Counted from the stretch's first letter, positions 17,320-26,457 are shown. The stretch: 64,000 bases of DNA from an uncultured Saprospiraceae bacterium (GCA_938015415.1 CALLPK010000027.1:30899-94898); one strand, 5' to 3'. Numbers and translations are program-made. Notes: a model not told the origin generated them from the sequence alone.

Positions 17320-19467
17320 CTAAAAAACATACTTCACCTGCGCTTTCACTTCTGATCGGGTAGGTCCCAGGATTTCCTCCGTTGTTCCTACGGCAAAACC
17401 TTCCTCTCCCCGCCAGAATGTCTGTGCGTAACGAGCTTCTAACGTTAAGTTACGAATACCCTTAAAGCGGAGGTTAAAGTAAAAGCGGGTACCTCGGTTG
17501 TAGTAGGGAGGAACCGAAAAAGAATTGAGAATATCGTTTTCGTAGGCGTAGAAACGAACGTTAAAACTCGGCGTGTCATAATAGGCAAAGCGAGTGGTAA
17601 AAGAGAAGGGGAGGGACTTGGGTTTGTAAACAAGATCCTGGTATAACATCATACCGCTCTCGTTGATGTTTACGTCGTTTTTGGTGAAGCCCCAGGCCAG
17701 ACGGGTACGAAGTTCGATGCCAGGGTTGAGCTTATTTTCAAATTGAAATCGAATACGGAAGGTTTTGGTGGGGGATAAAAAATCTGTTTTAGTTTCATTG
17801 CCCCGAAGATTTTCTTCTTCTACTTCGTATTTTACCTGAATATAGGCGGTTAGTTTTCGTTTGACAAAATAGGTCAGCCGCGACTGCGTATCGTAGCCCA
17901 TCGAAGGAGCGTCCGCGTCAAACTGGAGCCAGGGATGCGTATAAAGATCAAAATAAGTGGTGAGTTTCCAGCGGTTGGCCGGACGAATTTCCGCTCCGAT
18001 GTAAAGCCCCTGTTCGTTACGGGCCGTTCTTGACTCTGCAAAAACATTGGCATCCAGGGCCTGATAATCTCTCGGAAAATTACGGTAAAGCACCGATAAA
18101 TCTACCTTTCTATCTAATCCAAACAATACACCGTTAGTGGTAGCAATGGCACCGTTATCACTCATGGCGGTTTCTCCGAAGAAATTGATGTTTTGAAAAA
18201 TATAAGAATAATCGAGACTAACGTTGGTCAGTTGATCCCCCTGAAAATAGAATTGAGTGTAAGGACGGAAAGAACGCGTCAGTGGTTTATCCAGTTTGTT
18301 GTGTAATACGTTAAGCCCTACGTGCCAGCGATCGCGGTGGTATTTCAGGTTGCCTCCTACGACGTTTTGCTGGATGGCATTTTCGTCGTCAATTTCCAGT
18401 TGCAACCGGTGGAGCCCGGTGATTTGTAGAGAAGTAAACTCTGCCAGCTGATCATCATTCTCCAGGGTGTCTGTAGGAACGACCAGGTTTCCGTCTCGTC
18501 TGCGAATAGATCCAAATACAGTGGCTTCTAGGTTTTTGTGTAAATTCAAGGTAACACCAGCGCCTCTATAAAAATTAACTTCGTTGACCGAGCTGTAGCC
18601 TTTCAGCGTACGGCGACCCCGTTTGATGGCCATGGATTCGGTTCCTTTTCCACGACCAAAGCCGGTAAACAATATGAGTCCTTGTCCCAGGCTAACATTA
18701 AAATCCCCGATGGTTAAATCCTTGATTACGTTATTATAATCTTTCAAATGAAAGTGAGCAGAGTAAAAATCAAAACCCTGAGGATTACTGCCCCGGAAAA
18801 AGTCTTCACCTGGATCTTTTTCCATGGTGACTCCGTAGCTCAAGCGATTTTCGTAAGTATGTTTATAACGAAAATAATAACCATTTTCATCGCCCTGGTA
18901 AGGGTTTCCATTTTCAATAAATTCAATGGGGCGTTCATCCAGCGGAATGATAATGCCCGTAAATTCTTTAAACCCTCTGGCTGTTTCCAATCGTCGACGC
19001 CAGCGGGCCAGTACTTCATTACGACCCTGGGCCATCATGGTAAGAAGCGGAACCTGGTAGTTGTCCACGCCACCCTTGACAGAAACGAAAGGGCGAAGCT
19101 GCGTTATTACTTTCAGATCAAAACTTGGAATGGCCTGGAGTTCTTCCGTCGCAATAAAATCTCCGTACGTAGATCGGTAATTTAAAAAATCATTAATTTG
19201 AATATCTGACAAGAGGCGCAGTGCTTCGAGGTCCGACTGAGAAGCTTTGTTGAGATTAAGGGGATGATCGCGGCGGTATTCCAGCTCGGCGAATAAGTCA
19301 TTGAAGTCAAAATCTTCTTCGGCATCGCCATTCTGAATAAAATCCTCAATTAGATCCTCCGCTCCATCGGGTAACGGAGCATTGGTACGAGAGGTATCCC
19401 GCTGGCTCCATAACACTATCGGTAAGCACAACAACAGCCAGCAAAAAATACGCCTCAGATTATTCAT
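17320..19467 (-). CDS. Helix-hairpin-helix outer-membrane beta-barrel protein
   Basis: A 715-residue exported protein: signal peptide at residues 1-21 (LLLCLPIVLWSQ), an acidic linker, then a ComEA-like helix-hairpin-helix segment at about 65-130 (LNLNKASQSDLEALRLLSD, TEELQAIPSF), then a long alternating-strand region to the C-terminal aromatic residue (VKYVF), as expected of an outer-membrane barrel. This HhH-plus-barrel architecture recurs in Bacteroidota as a conserved hypothetical; a link to DNA uptake is possible from the HhH part but unproven. It is followed on the minus strand by nothing closer than 125 bp. Confidence 0.7.
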   Translation of the reverse strand: MNNLRRIFCWLLLCLPIVLWSQRDTSRTNAPLPDGAEDLIEDFIQNGDAEEDFDFNDLFAELEYRRDHPLNLNKASQSDLEALRLLSDIQINDFLNYRSTYGDFIATEELQAIPSFDLKVITQLRPFVSVKGGVDNYQVPLLTMMAQGRNEVLARWRRRLETARGFKEFTGIIIPLDERPIEFIENGNPYQGDENGYYFRYKHTYENRLSYGVTMEKDPGEDFFRGSNPQGFDFYSAHFHLKDYNNVIKDLTIGDFNVSLGQGLILFTGFGRGKGTESMAIKRGRRTLKGYSSVNEVNFYRGAGVTLNLHKNLEATVFGSIRRRDGNLVVPTDTLENDDQLAEFTSLQITGLHRLQLEIDDENAIQQNVVGGNLKYHRDRWHVGLNVLHNKLDKPLTRSFRPYTQFYFQGDQLTNVSLDYSYIFQNINFFGETAMSDNGAIATTNGVLFGLDRKVDLSVLYRNFPRDYQALDANVFAESRTARNEQGLYIGAEIRPANRWKLTTYFDLYTHPWLQFDADAPSMGYDTQSRLTYFVKRKLTAYIQVKYEVEEENLRGNETKTDFLSPTKTFRIRFQFENKLNPGIELRTRLAWGFTKNDVNINESGMMLYQDLVYKPKSLPFSFTTRFAYYDTPSFNVRFYAYENDILNSFSVPPYYNRGTRFYFNLRFKGIRNLTLEARYAQTFWRGEEGFAVGTTEEILGPTRSEVKAQVKYVF

Positions 19468-19597
19468 GATTTTTTAAACTTCTTAAACAACTTCTTTAAC
19501 AGAAAATATCGGTTCATTCTCAAAAAGCCTCATACCTAGTTCGAATAAACCGATATTCCCAATAAAAATATGTTAAGTTAGATGTAAAACCTTACAT

Positions 19598-20182
19598 TTA
19601 CTCGGTGACCACGCCTCCGCTAACTTTCTTTCCGTCCTTATACTCGTATTCCATGATCAGCTTTTCTTCATCATTGTATTGCCGGAAAGGACCATCTTGA
19701 ATACCATTTTTATAGCTTACCTCTTTTTGTAGTTTACCATTATTGTGGTATTCTTTATAAAAACCATTAATTTTCCCCATTTTATAATTGATTTCTTTAA
19801 TTGGTCGGGTACCAAATTTATAGCTGGCGTACATACCATCAAAGATGTCGTCTTTATAATTGGCGCGGAGTTCTACTTGACCCCGATTGGTAAATTCCAC
19901 GTAAATACCATTTTTTTTGCCATTGATAAAGCTGGTAATTGTTGCAACACGACCATTATCGGGATGATAAGTGGTCCAGTTTCCGTTCTTTTTTCCGTTA
20001 AGGAGGGTGCCTTCTTCCAGAATAATCTCATTATTTCCAATTTTTTGGGCAAAAGAAACGCCATTATCGAAGGAAATTTCTTGAAAGCCTTCTAAATTAG
20101 CAGATGGAGCAGGGCTTTGGGTAGAGGTTTTACCGCAAGCCATGCTCAGTAGGAGTAAACTAAACAGCAAAAATTTTGACAT
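19598..20182 (-). CDS. MORN-like / YwqK-type repeat lipoprotein
   Basis: A 194-residue protein with a lipoprotein-type signal peptide (LLLLSMACGK). After a short linker it consists of tandem 20-24 residue units of the MORN/YwqK type, each with G-x-x-x-G-x-(W/Y/F): KKNGNWTTY, KKNGIYVEF, FDGMYASY, INGFYKEY, QDGPFRQY. In Bacteroidota these are periplasmic or surface proteins of unknown role, sometimes annotated as YwqK antitoxins, which the export signal argues against here. Confidence 0.7.
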   Translation of the reverse strand: MSKFLLFSLLLLSMACGKTSTQSPAPSANLEGFQEISFDNGVSFAQKIGNNEIILEEGTLLNGKKNGNWTTYHPDNGRVATITSFINGKKNGIYVEFTNRGQVELRANYKDDIFDGMYASYKFGTRPIKEINYKMGKINGFYKEYHNNGKLQKEVSYKNGIQDGPFRQYNDEEKLIMEYEYKDGKKVSGGVVTE

Positions 20183-20312
20183 AACTTAAATCGTTTTTAG
20201 GTTAAAAAAATAGAAGTCTTGTTAGAAAGACATTTGAGGATTCAAAGTTAAATAAAAAACCTAAAAAGGCGAATTTCAGAGGTAAAGGAATGAAAGTAAG
20301 CTAGGAAAACCG

Positions 20313-20512
20313 TATATTTGCGCTCAATTTATTAGAAAGTTTAAACTTAAAGTAAATCTGGCCCTTCTACATCTTCCATATTTTTGAGAAAAATAAAACT
20401 TGCTATAACTGGTTTAATAATTGGGAAGATTTTTCGTAAAAGCGAAACCGTAATAAGCAAAAACAAGTAACAGTAATATAACAGACTTAATCAGCACGAA
20501 TGATTAAGCTTT
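20313..20512 (+). other. Intergenic region with -7 box and hairpin; possible small transcript
   Basis: The 464-bp gap between 20182 and 20646 contains a -7 box TATATTTG (20313-20320) and, downstream, a perfect 8-bp hairpin (20486-20493 with 20501-20508) followed by CTTTCG. This would bound a transcript of about 185 nt, without a convincing ORF. The -33 element is missing and the T-tail is poor, so this is only a candidate. Confidence 0.25.
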
Positions 20513-20640
20513 CGTTATTATTAAAGGGCTTATGATTAATAAGATACGGTGTATTACCTTATACCGATTTGGTTTGTATTAAATTAGGCGTAATAAGAAT
20601 TTTTTCAACTACGTATCTAATTCATATTCAATCGTTTTAG

Positions 20641-20744
20641 TATGTTTGCATGTTAGAGAGCATACTACTGAACATCTGCGGGTTTGGAGCTACTCCTTCG
20701 GGAGGCTGGGAGGCAGAAAATGGAGAGAAATGTCCAGTAGTATG
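20641..20744 (+). promoter_or_regulatory. -7 box followed by a structured leader that buries the start codon
   Basis: TATGTTTG (20641-20648) predicts transcription from about 20654. The next bases form a three-tier hairpin: outer stem 20661-20673 with 20732-20744 (13 bp, one mismatch), middle stem 20675-20679 with 20713-20717, inner hairpin CTCC-TTCG-GGAG (20693-20704), a UUCG-type tetraloop. The chosen start codon ATG (20742-20744) is the last triplet of the outer stem. This suggests translational control by opening of the leader (inference). Confidence 0.55.
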
Positions 20745-21833
20745 ATTAGAGGGAATATTTATAAAAGTATTTTTATGTTTAAAGGGTCTATAGGTATTAT
20801 TATGATTATCCTGATCGTGGCGAGTGTGTTCGTGCCGGTAGATATCCCCTATGCCTTTGATTCAACGGCCAAAGTATATCCATTGCAAGAATGGGTTATT
20901 CACAAACGACCGGATGGTTCGATGGTTAGTACGCTGCATAATCACAAAACCGGATTGTTGAAAGACTATTCCAGTTATCAGTTTGACCGGGGAGATATCG
21001 TTAATATTCAATTTAATCCCAATCGAATTGCAGAAAGTCAAATTGATAGTGGTGAATTGATCGCCGTGATTCAATCCAACCTTCTGAACGGACAGATGAT
21101 CGCTCTGGAAAACGAAAAAAATATTGAAAAAGCCAACCTTTTGCGTGCTCAGGCTGGTTCTAAACCAGAAATAATAAGTCAGGCTAAAGAAGAATTACAT
21201 TTGGCCGAACAGGAATTAGAGATTCAAAAGCTTAAAATTGCCCGGGCTCAGGATATGTTAAACGAAGGTCTGCTGGCCCGCGCAGACTTTGAAAATACGG
21301 AAAACGACTTTAAGCAGGCCAAAAATGCCCTGGTAGTAGCCCAGGAAAAAATTGAGGTAGTGACCAGTGGTGACCGACCCGCAGAAGTGGAGTACATAAA
21401 GTCCAAGATTGCTTCACTTCGTAACCAGCTGGCTTTTTTAAAAACATCGACGGACAACTACACGATTCATTCACCCATTGCTGGAAAAATCTCTTTTGAA
21501 ACGGGCCTTGACGGCGATCGGATGATTATTGCAGATACGACGGAACATATTTTAATTATTCCCATCAAACTGCGAGATCGGGATTTTATTGGTGAAAATA
21601 CGACCATCGAATTATCCATTCTGGGACAGGATACGTTAATTCCCGCCACCTTAATTGGAGTGAATGAAAAGGTAGAGATTTTAAATCGCAACGTGGTAGT
21701 ACTCGCCAAGGCCACGGTGAGTGGCGATATTCCGGGAATGGCCAGTGGGATGCCCATTAAATGTAAAGTGACTTGTGGTTCGGTAAAACCCCTGGAATAC
21801 CTGAAACGATCCACCAACCTCGAATTAAAATAG
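20742..21833 (+). CDS. HlyD-family / membrane-fusion-type adaptor protein
   Basis: 363 residues from the ATG at 20742; in-frame codons back to 20646 overlap the predicted promoter and are unlikely to be used, while 20775 is an alternative start. One membrane segment (IGIIMIILIVASVFVPV, about residues 16-32), a beta-barrel/lipoyl-type part (YPLQEWVIHKRPDGSMVS, later IHSPIAGKISFETG) and a long coiled-coil hairpin at about residues 115-220 give the plan of HlyD/EmrA-type periplasmic adaptors. No ABC or RND partner is nearby; instead VTC and DUF4956 genes follow at 3 and 9 bp, so the three form an operon and the protein probably serves a polyphosphate-linked envelope function (inference). Confidence 0.65.
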   Translation: MIRGNIYKSIFMFKGSIGIIMIILIVASVFVPVDIPYAFDSTAKVYPLQEWVIHKRPDGSMVSTLHNHKTGLLKDYSSYQFDRGDIVNIQFNPNRIAESQIDSGELIAVIQSNLLNGQMIALENEKNIEKANLLRAQAGSKPEIISQAKEELHLAEQELEIQKLKIARAQDMLNEGLLARADFENTENDFKQAKNALVVAQEKIEVVTSGDRPAEVEYIKSKIASLRNQLAFLKTSTDNYTIHSPIAGKISFETGLDGDRMIIADTTEHILIIPIKLRDRDFIGENTTIELSILGQDTLIPATLIGVNEKVEILNRNVVVLAKATVSGDIPGMASGMPIKCKVTCGSVKPLEYLKRSTNLELK

Positions 21834-21836
21834 CCC

Positions 21837-22751
21837 ATGTTACGATTCGAATATAAATACTTCGTTCCCAATAATAAACTGGATTTATTGCGTAGCCTCA
21901 TCGCTCCTTTTACTACGCTGGATAAATTTGCGGCTTCCCGTCCCGAGCAGGAATATACGGTTCGCAGTATTTATTTTGATACCCCTGATTTTGAATGTTA
22001 CCATACTAAAATAGATGGACAGAAGCATCGTAATAAAGTCAGACTACGGGGTTATAACAAGGAAAAATCAACGAATACGGTATTTTTAGAAATCAAGAGA
22101 AAATACGAAGCACCGATCCTGAAAAATCGGGCACCGATGAAGTACGGCTTCGCTAAAAGTTTATTTCATGGGGTAAATCCGGAACTTTTTATTAAAAATA
22201 CCGATAAATTTCAGGATGCCCGGGACAACGCCAGCAAGTTCATGTACAACGTTTACGCGCGCAAGATGCGTCCTGTCGTATGTGTCATTTATGAGCGGGA
22301 ACCTTATTTATCCAAGACCAATGACGAGGGTAATAATTTAAGGATTACCTTTGATAAAAATTTGCGGGGAACGCCTTATCCAACGGTGGATGAGTTGTAC
22401 CGCGAAGACCGGGCCCGAACGGCGATTCAGGGGATTTTTATTTTAGAAGTAAAATTCAACGAATATTATCCCTCGTGGATGAAGCCGATCATTGCAATGT
22501 TGGGGCTGGTAAAAGAATCTGCTTCAAAATATTGCCTTTGTATTGATGCGCATCCATCGATTGATGTAGACCGGCCTTTACAAACTTTTTCTTATGGTCG
22601 GATAACCGGACCGAGTACCAAGGATAAAAAGGCGCATGCGAAAATGCTCAAGGAAAAGTTAAAAAAGAAGCAACTCAAAAAAAAGAAAAAAGAACGCAAA
22701 GCAGCACGGAAAAAAGAGGAAGCATGGAAGAATAATCAAAGTCCAGAGTAA
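21837..22751 (+). CDS. Polyphosphate polymerase (VTC) domain protein
   Basis: A 304-residue protein with the VTC domain fold, the tunnel enzyme that makes polyphosphate from ATP in eukaryotic VTC complexes. Visible family features: RFEYKYFVP at the start, YTVRSIYFDTPDF, KVRLRGYN (basic tunnel residues), FLEIKRKY, RPVVCVIYEREPY, LRITFDKNLR and FILEVKFNEYYPSWM. A lysine-rich tail (about residues 270-304) may bind polyphosphate or membrane. It lies 3 bp after the HlyD-like gene and 9 bp before a DUF4956 membrane protein; VTC-DUF4956 pairs are common in bacteria. Catalytic activity of bacterial members is not established for most. Confidence 0.85.
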   Translation: MLRFEYKYFVPNNKLDLLRSLIAPFTTLDKFAASRPEQEYTVRSIYFDTPDFECYHTKIDGQKHRNKVRLRGYNKEKSTNTVFLEIKRKYEAPILKNRAPMKYGFAKSLFHGVNPELFIKNTDKFQDARDNASKFMYNVYARKMRPVVCVIYEREPYLSKTNDEGNNLRITFDKNLRGTPYPTVDELYREDRARTAIQGIFILEVKFNEYYPSWMKPIIAMLGLVKESASKYCLCIDAHPSIDVDRPLQTFSYGRITGPSTKDKKAHAKMLKEKLKKKQLKKKKKERKAARKKEEAWKNNQSPE

Positions 22752-22760
22752 TTTAAAAAG

Positions 22761-23447
22761 ATGTTAGAAGATTTTCAAAATATAGAAATTTTTTCTCCTT
22801 CGATATTCGATATTGCGGGGAATATGCTTGTGGCTTTGGTCTGTGGGTTAATTATTTCTGTCGTGTATCGAGTTGTTTACAAAGGGCCCAGTTATTCGGT
22901 CACGTTTGTTAATTCGCTGGTTTTGCTGGCCATGATTACCTCGGTGGTTATTTTAGTAATTGGAAATAATCTGGCGCGGGCCTTTGGATTAGTGGGTGCG
23001 ATGTCGATCATCCGTTTTCGTACCGCTGTTCGGGATACGCAAGACATTATTTTTATCTTCTTTTCGCTAACCGTCGGTATGGCCGCTGGGGTAGGACTGA
23101 AAATAGTGGCGATCATCGCTACGCTGGTCGTTAGCAGTGTGATCATTATTTTGGTGGGTACTAACTTTGCCGCTCCCAAACGCCGGCAGCATCTTTTACA
23201 AGTCTCTTATTCTGGGACGGACAGTGCCGATAACAAGCTTTCTAAAATTCTTAAAAAATACTGTCGCCGGATCAAATTGGTCAATCTGAAAAATGTTGGA
23301 TTCAACGAAGACATTGAGGCGTTCTATCATTTTAGTCTTAAAAAGGCAAATAAGAACGAAGAGTTTATGCGTACGCTAAATAGCCTGGATTTTGTGACGA
23401 ACGTCAATATCTTTTTTGATGAAGATGATAATAACTCGCCTACATAA
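22761..23447 (+). CDS. DUF4956 family membrane protein
   Basis: A 228-residue integral membrane protein with four hydrophobic segments at about residues 20-38, 50-68, 85-112 and 115-132, and a cytoplasmic C-terminal domain. The segment GLVGAMSIIRFRTAVRDTQD is the family signature (a MgtC-like arrangement). DUF4956 proteins commonly sit beside VTC-domain genes and may form the membrane channel or anchor for the polymerase. Third gene of the operon starting at 20742. The convergent alkB-like gene ends 157 bp away, with no terminator hairpin seen between them. Confidence 0.85.
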   Translation: MLEDFQNIEIFSPSIFDIAGNMLVALVCGLIISVVYRVVYKGPSYSVTFVNSLVLLAMITSVVILVIGNNLARAFGLVGAMSIIRFRTAVRDTQDIIFIFFSLTVGMAAGVGLKIVAIIATLVVSSVIIILVGTNFAAPKRRQHLLQVSYSGTDSADNKLSKILKKYCRRIKLVNLKNVGFNEDIEAFYHFSLKKANKNEEFMRTLNSLDFVTNVNIFFDEDDNNSPT

Positions 23448-23604
23448 TTCTTTAGGGATTGATTTAGTGTTTACATTCAACCTCAACCTCAATAGCAACT
23501 TCAAAGATCAACTTCAATTTTCTCTTCAACCTAAGAGAACGATTGAAGAGAGCCCCATTGTCAATCTCCTTAATTCTTCTATGCGTCACTCCTGTACAAC
23601 TTCT

Positions 23605-24684
23605 CTATCCTAAAACGGGGTTCTGAAAATTTTCCGTTTCTACCTGCTCTCTCGCGTCAATCAACTTGTGCATCACCTTAAACCATAGTGGCGGAACCAG
23701 CGCCAGCAACATCATTCCCGGATATCCGGCGGGCATCTGCGGGCTGTCGTCAAAATGACGAAGTAATTGATATTTTCTATTCGCAATAAAGTGGTGATCG
23801 GAGTGACGGGACAATTCCAGCATGACCATTCTGCCGATGGGGTGATTGGAGTTCCAGGAGTGGATGGGCTGGGTTCTTTCGTACCGTTTTCCGTTGGCTT
23901 TTTTCTTTCGACGCAAACCGTAGTGTTCGATATAATTAACCGTTTCAAGTAGTAGACAACCGATGGCGGCCCCAATTATAAAACAAATCATCACTTTGAT
24001 CCCCAGGAAAACCCCAATCAGCGCAACCAGCGTAAATTGAATAATCTGATATACCAACATTTCATTTTCTAAAGTCCAGACATTTTTGTTAAGTGCATTC
24101 AATCTTTTCTTTTCCAGGTTCCAGGCGGACCTCCACGATCCCGGAATGGACCGTAAATAAAACGCGTATAAATTTTCTCCGTAGCGACTGGAAGCGGGAT
24201 CTTCATCGGTGGCTACGTGCAGGTGGTGGCCCCGGTTGTGCTCAATAAAAAAGTGCATATACAAACTGGTCATCAACGCCGCCTTGCTCATGAATTGCTC
24301 CATTTTAGTATTGCGGTGACCCAATTCGTGGGCATTATTAATTGTCAAACCACACGCCATACCGTAGGCGGTAACCATCCCGATAACCTCATACCAAGCC
24401 AGATTTGGATCTCCAATTCTATAAAGAAAAAAGGCCAGAATGCCGAACTGAAAAGGAACCAAAGAATACAGTAAATAATCGTAGAACCGATCCGCGGCGG
24501 CAATTTCTTCCTCCACTTTGCTCAAATTACTCGTATTTCCATTGGTAAATAATTCGATGGTTGGAATAAAGATAAAAATGAAAATGAGGGCGCTGAAGGA
24601 GTAATAACCGCCTGCATAAATCGACAAAAAGGCAATGATTGGTAATAAATAAGCGGATAAATATTTGAGGTGCTTTAAAGTCAT
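23605..24684 (-). CDS. alkB: Alkane 1-monooxygenase (AlkB family)
   Basis: A 359-residue membrane di-iron hydroxylase that oxidises medium-chain n-alkanes at the terminal carbon. Six hydrophobic segments alternate with the histidine boxes of the family: NAHELGHR, EHNRGHHLHVAT, SRHSDHH and the extra NYIEHYGLRR with the HYG motif diagnostic of AlkB. Length is near the short end for the family (about 360-410). Electron partners (rubredoxin, rubredoxin reductase) are not in the window. A TetR-type gene lies upstream on the same strand, and a palindrome between them is a candidate operator. Fatty-acid desaturase-like alternatives are less likely given the HYG motif. Confidence 0.9.
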   Translation of the reverse strand: MTLKHLKYLSAYLLPIIAFLSIYAGGYYSFSALIFIFIFIPTIELFTNGNTSNLSKVEEEIAAADRFYDYLLYSLVPFQFGILAFFLYRIGDPNLAWYEVIGMVTAYGMACGLTINNAHELGHRNTKMEQFMSKAALMTSLYMHFFIEHNRGHHLHVATDEDPASSRYGENLYAFYLRSIPGSWRSAWNLEKKRLNALNKNVWTLENEMLVYQIIQFTLVALIGVFLGIKVMICFIIGAAIGCLLLETVNYIEHYGLRRKKKANGKRYERTQPIHSWNSNHPIGRMVMLELSRHSDHHFIANRKYQLLRHFDDSPQMPAGYPGMMLLALVPPLWFKVMHKLIDAREQVETENFQNPVLG

Positions 24685-24735
24685 AGCTTGGCTCTTTTTA
24701 ATTTAAACTCAAGATATTATAAAAAGTTGGAAAAT

Positions 24736-24755
24736 ATTGTACGGGAACGTACAAT
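24736..24755. promoter_or_regulatory. Candidate TetR operator upstream of alkB
   Basis: A 20-bp palindrome ATTGTACG-GGAA-CGTACAAT, perfect 8-bp arms, between the TetR stop codon and the alkB start (51 bp upstream of it). TetR operators commonly have this size and symmetry. It lacks a T-tail on the minus strand, which argues against a terminator. Confidence 0.5.
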
Positions 24756-24758
24756 GGC

Positions 24759-25304
24759 CTAATTAGGGTTGGTGGAATCTATTTGTGTAATTAAATAACC
24801 GATCTCCTGAACATAGTTTTCTAACCAGGAGTAAGTGAAATCTTTTTTGGTGATTCTTAACAAAAAATTATCTGCCACCAGATTTAGAAATGCTTTGGCG
24901 AATAGCGCTTGATTGGAAAGTCCTAAGTGCGTGATCCATTTATCAAAAATGGCGCTTTCTACTTTTTTATAGGCTTCCTCAAAACAGGCTTTGCAGACCT
25001 CGTCTTCCCGTTTGATTCTTATTTGTTTATGAAATAAAATATCTTCCTGGTTTTCAATAAATACGTGGATCATATCGGGTTTTAAATTAGCACAGGCGCT
25101 AATTTTGATGGCCAGCTCTTTGGAACGTTGAATGTGGTAATCGAATAACGCAGCGGTGAAATTTTCCGCGTCGCCGTAGAAATGATAAAACGAGGACTTA
25201 CTGCTGCCCACCTTATTGGCCAATGATTCAATATTCATTTTGGTCATTCCATTCTCGGCGACAAGGGTGTAGGCTTCTTTCAACCACCGTGATTTTTTAT
25301 CCAT
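24759..25304 (-). CDS. TetR/AcrR family transcriptional regulator
   Basis: A 181-residue regulator. The N-terminal 55 residues form the TetR DNA-binding domain (EAYTLVAENGMTKMNIESLA followed by VGSSKSSFYHFYGDAENFTA). The C-terminal ligand-binding domain is helical, with a Cys-x-x-Cys-type segment DEVCKACFEE around residue 92-101. It is transcribed toward alkB, 74 bp away, and probably controls it in response to alkane, fatty acid or acyl-CoA (inference from context). Confidence 0.88.
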   Translation of the reverse strand: MDKKSRWLKEAYTLVAENGMTKMNIESLANKVGSSKSSFYHFYGDAENFTAALFDYHIQRSKELAIKISACANLKPDMIHVFIENQEDILFHKQIRIKREDEVCKACFEEAYKKVESAIFDKWITHLGLSNQALFAKAFLNLVADNFLLRITKKDFTYSWLENYVQEIGYLITQIDSTNPN

Positions 25305-25416
25305 ATTGAATTTTTTTGAATTTTATCCAGGTACTTAATAATACAAAAGGTTTTGGGAATAGAAAAATATTGTTTGCCAGAAATTTTTTTGATAAGCTAT
25401 CAATCTTAAAAATTCC

Positions 25417-25424
25417 TATTTTTG
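25417..25424 (+). promoter_or_regulatory. Candidate -7 box (TATTTTTG) for the SGNH hydrolase gene
   Basis: TATTTTTG matches TAnnTTTG and lies 17 bp before the ATG at 25442. It supports that start over the in-frame codon at 25316, which would sit upstream of the promoter. Confidence 0.45.
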
Positions 25425-25441
25425 TGGTTGATCAAAACCCT

Positions 25442-26446
25442 ATGAAAAACTTAAAGATACTTTATTTCAACCTTGCTTTATTGATCCTCCTTTTAGTGGG
25501 AGTCGAACTCTTTTTTCGATGGACTGATCCCGGTTATCAATACTACTATCGAACTCATGTAGGACAACCTGACCTGGAGGAAGTTCTTGCAAACAACAAT
25601 TCAGATTGGCTACGGGCCGATGATGATCTAGGTTGGGTTTGTCAACAGAAAAGTCAGCTCCATTTCCCCAGTCCTCCTAATGAAGGAATACACTATCAAA
25701 TCAACGAAGAAGGATTCCGAATGCCATTTGATTTGAAAGATACGGTTTCAAAAGATCAGAAAAAGATTTTATTGTTAGGGGATTCATTTATGTTTGGAAT
25801 TTATCTAACGGAAGAAGAAACCATCGCGGCACAGTTGCAAAAGGCGAAGGGAGCGGCGTACACTTTTTACACCATTGCGATTCCTGGCTGGGGAATAGAT
25901 CAAATGTATTTGGCGTACCAAAAATACGTAGACTTGATACAGCCTGATCAGGTAGTTTTGGCTTTTATTGACGATGATCTGATGCGCTCATTGGAAATTT
26001 TGTTTCATGGCTGTGGTCGGAAACCCTGTTTGAAGATGGAAGATAATCAATTAGTTGAAAATAAAGATAACCCACAAATTTGGGAATATTTATGTTGGAA
26101 TAATCAGATTGGCAATCGATTATTAGTGGCCAATTATCAGCGTAAAGCGGTAGCACTTAACCAGTTTTTTTTGAAAGATATTATTCAAAACGAAAAAGCA
26201 GCAGGCCGCCATCCAGCCTTTATCAGAATTCCGGTAAAAGTTGATCTGGATAAAAAAGAACCAAGAAATATTTTTTGTATGCAAGAATTAATGGATGCCA
26301 CAGGAGTTCGCTATAAGGAATTATACCACTCATTTTCTAAAATGGGCGCAGTGGGTTACGATTTATATTATATTCCTGATGACGGACATTTTACGGCCGC
26401 GGGAGCAGCTATGCTAGCCAAAGAACTTGCTGTTATGATTGATTAA
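25442..26446 (+). CDS. SGNH/GDSL-type hydrolase, membrane anchored
   Basis: 334 residues from the ATG at 25442. One N-terminal membrane segment (LYFNLALLILLLVGVELFF) anchors an extracytoplasmic domain with block I LLLGDSFMFG (Gly113-Asp114-Ser115) and the C-terminal catalytic D-x-x-H (Asp313, His316, in DDGHFTAAG). This is the SGNH fold that often deacylates or acetylates surface polysaccharides. It is convergent with the SxtJ-DUF5989-carbamoyltransferase set, ending 12 bp from it; SGNH proteins recur beside such sets, so a shared role in modifying a secreted glycan or metabolite is plausible (inference). Confidence 0.75.
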   Translation: MKNLKILYFNLALLILLLVGVELFFRWTDPGYQYYYRTHVGQPDLEEVLANNNSDWLRADDDLGWVCQQKSQLHFPSPPNEGIHYQINEEGFRMPFDLKDTVSKDQKKILLLGDSFMFGIYLTEEETIAAQLQKAKGAAYTFYTIAIPGWGIDQMYLAYQKYVDLIQPDQVVLAFIDDDLMRSLEILFHGCGRKPCLKMEDNQLVENKDNPQIWEYLCWNNQIGNRLLVANYQRKAVALNQFFLKDIIQNEKAAGRHPAFIRIPVKVDLDKKEPRNIFCMQELMDATGVRYKELYHSFSKMGAVGYDLYYIPDDGHFTAAGAAMLAKELAVMID

Positions 26447-26457
26447 AACGGATTCAG

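Noticed and set aside
20646-20741. N-terminal extension of the HlyD-like protein
   Set aside because: It starts within the -7 box, and its sequence encodes the leader hairpin and not a plausible protein segment.
23448-23604. Pyrimidine-rich repeats (CAACTTCAA-like words) between DUF4956 and alkB genes
   Set aside because: Words are irregular and no fixed unit or hairpin could be defined.
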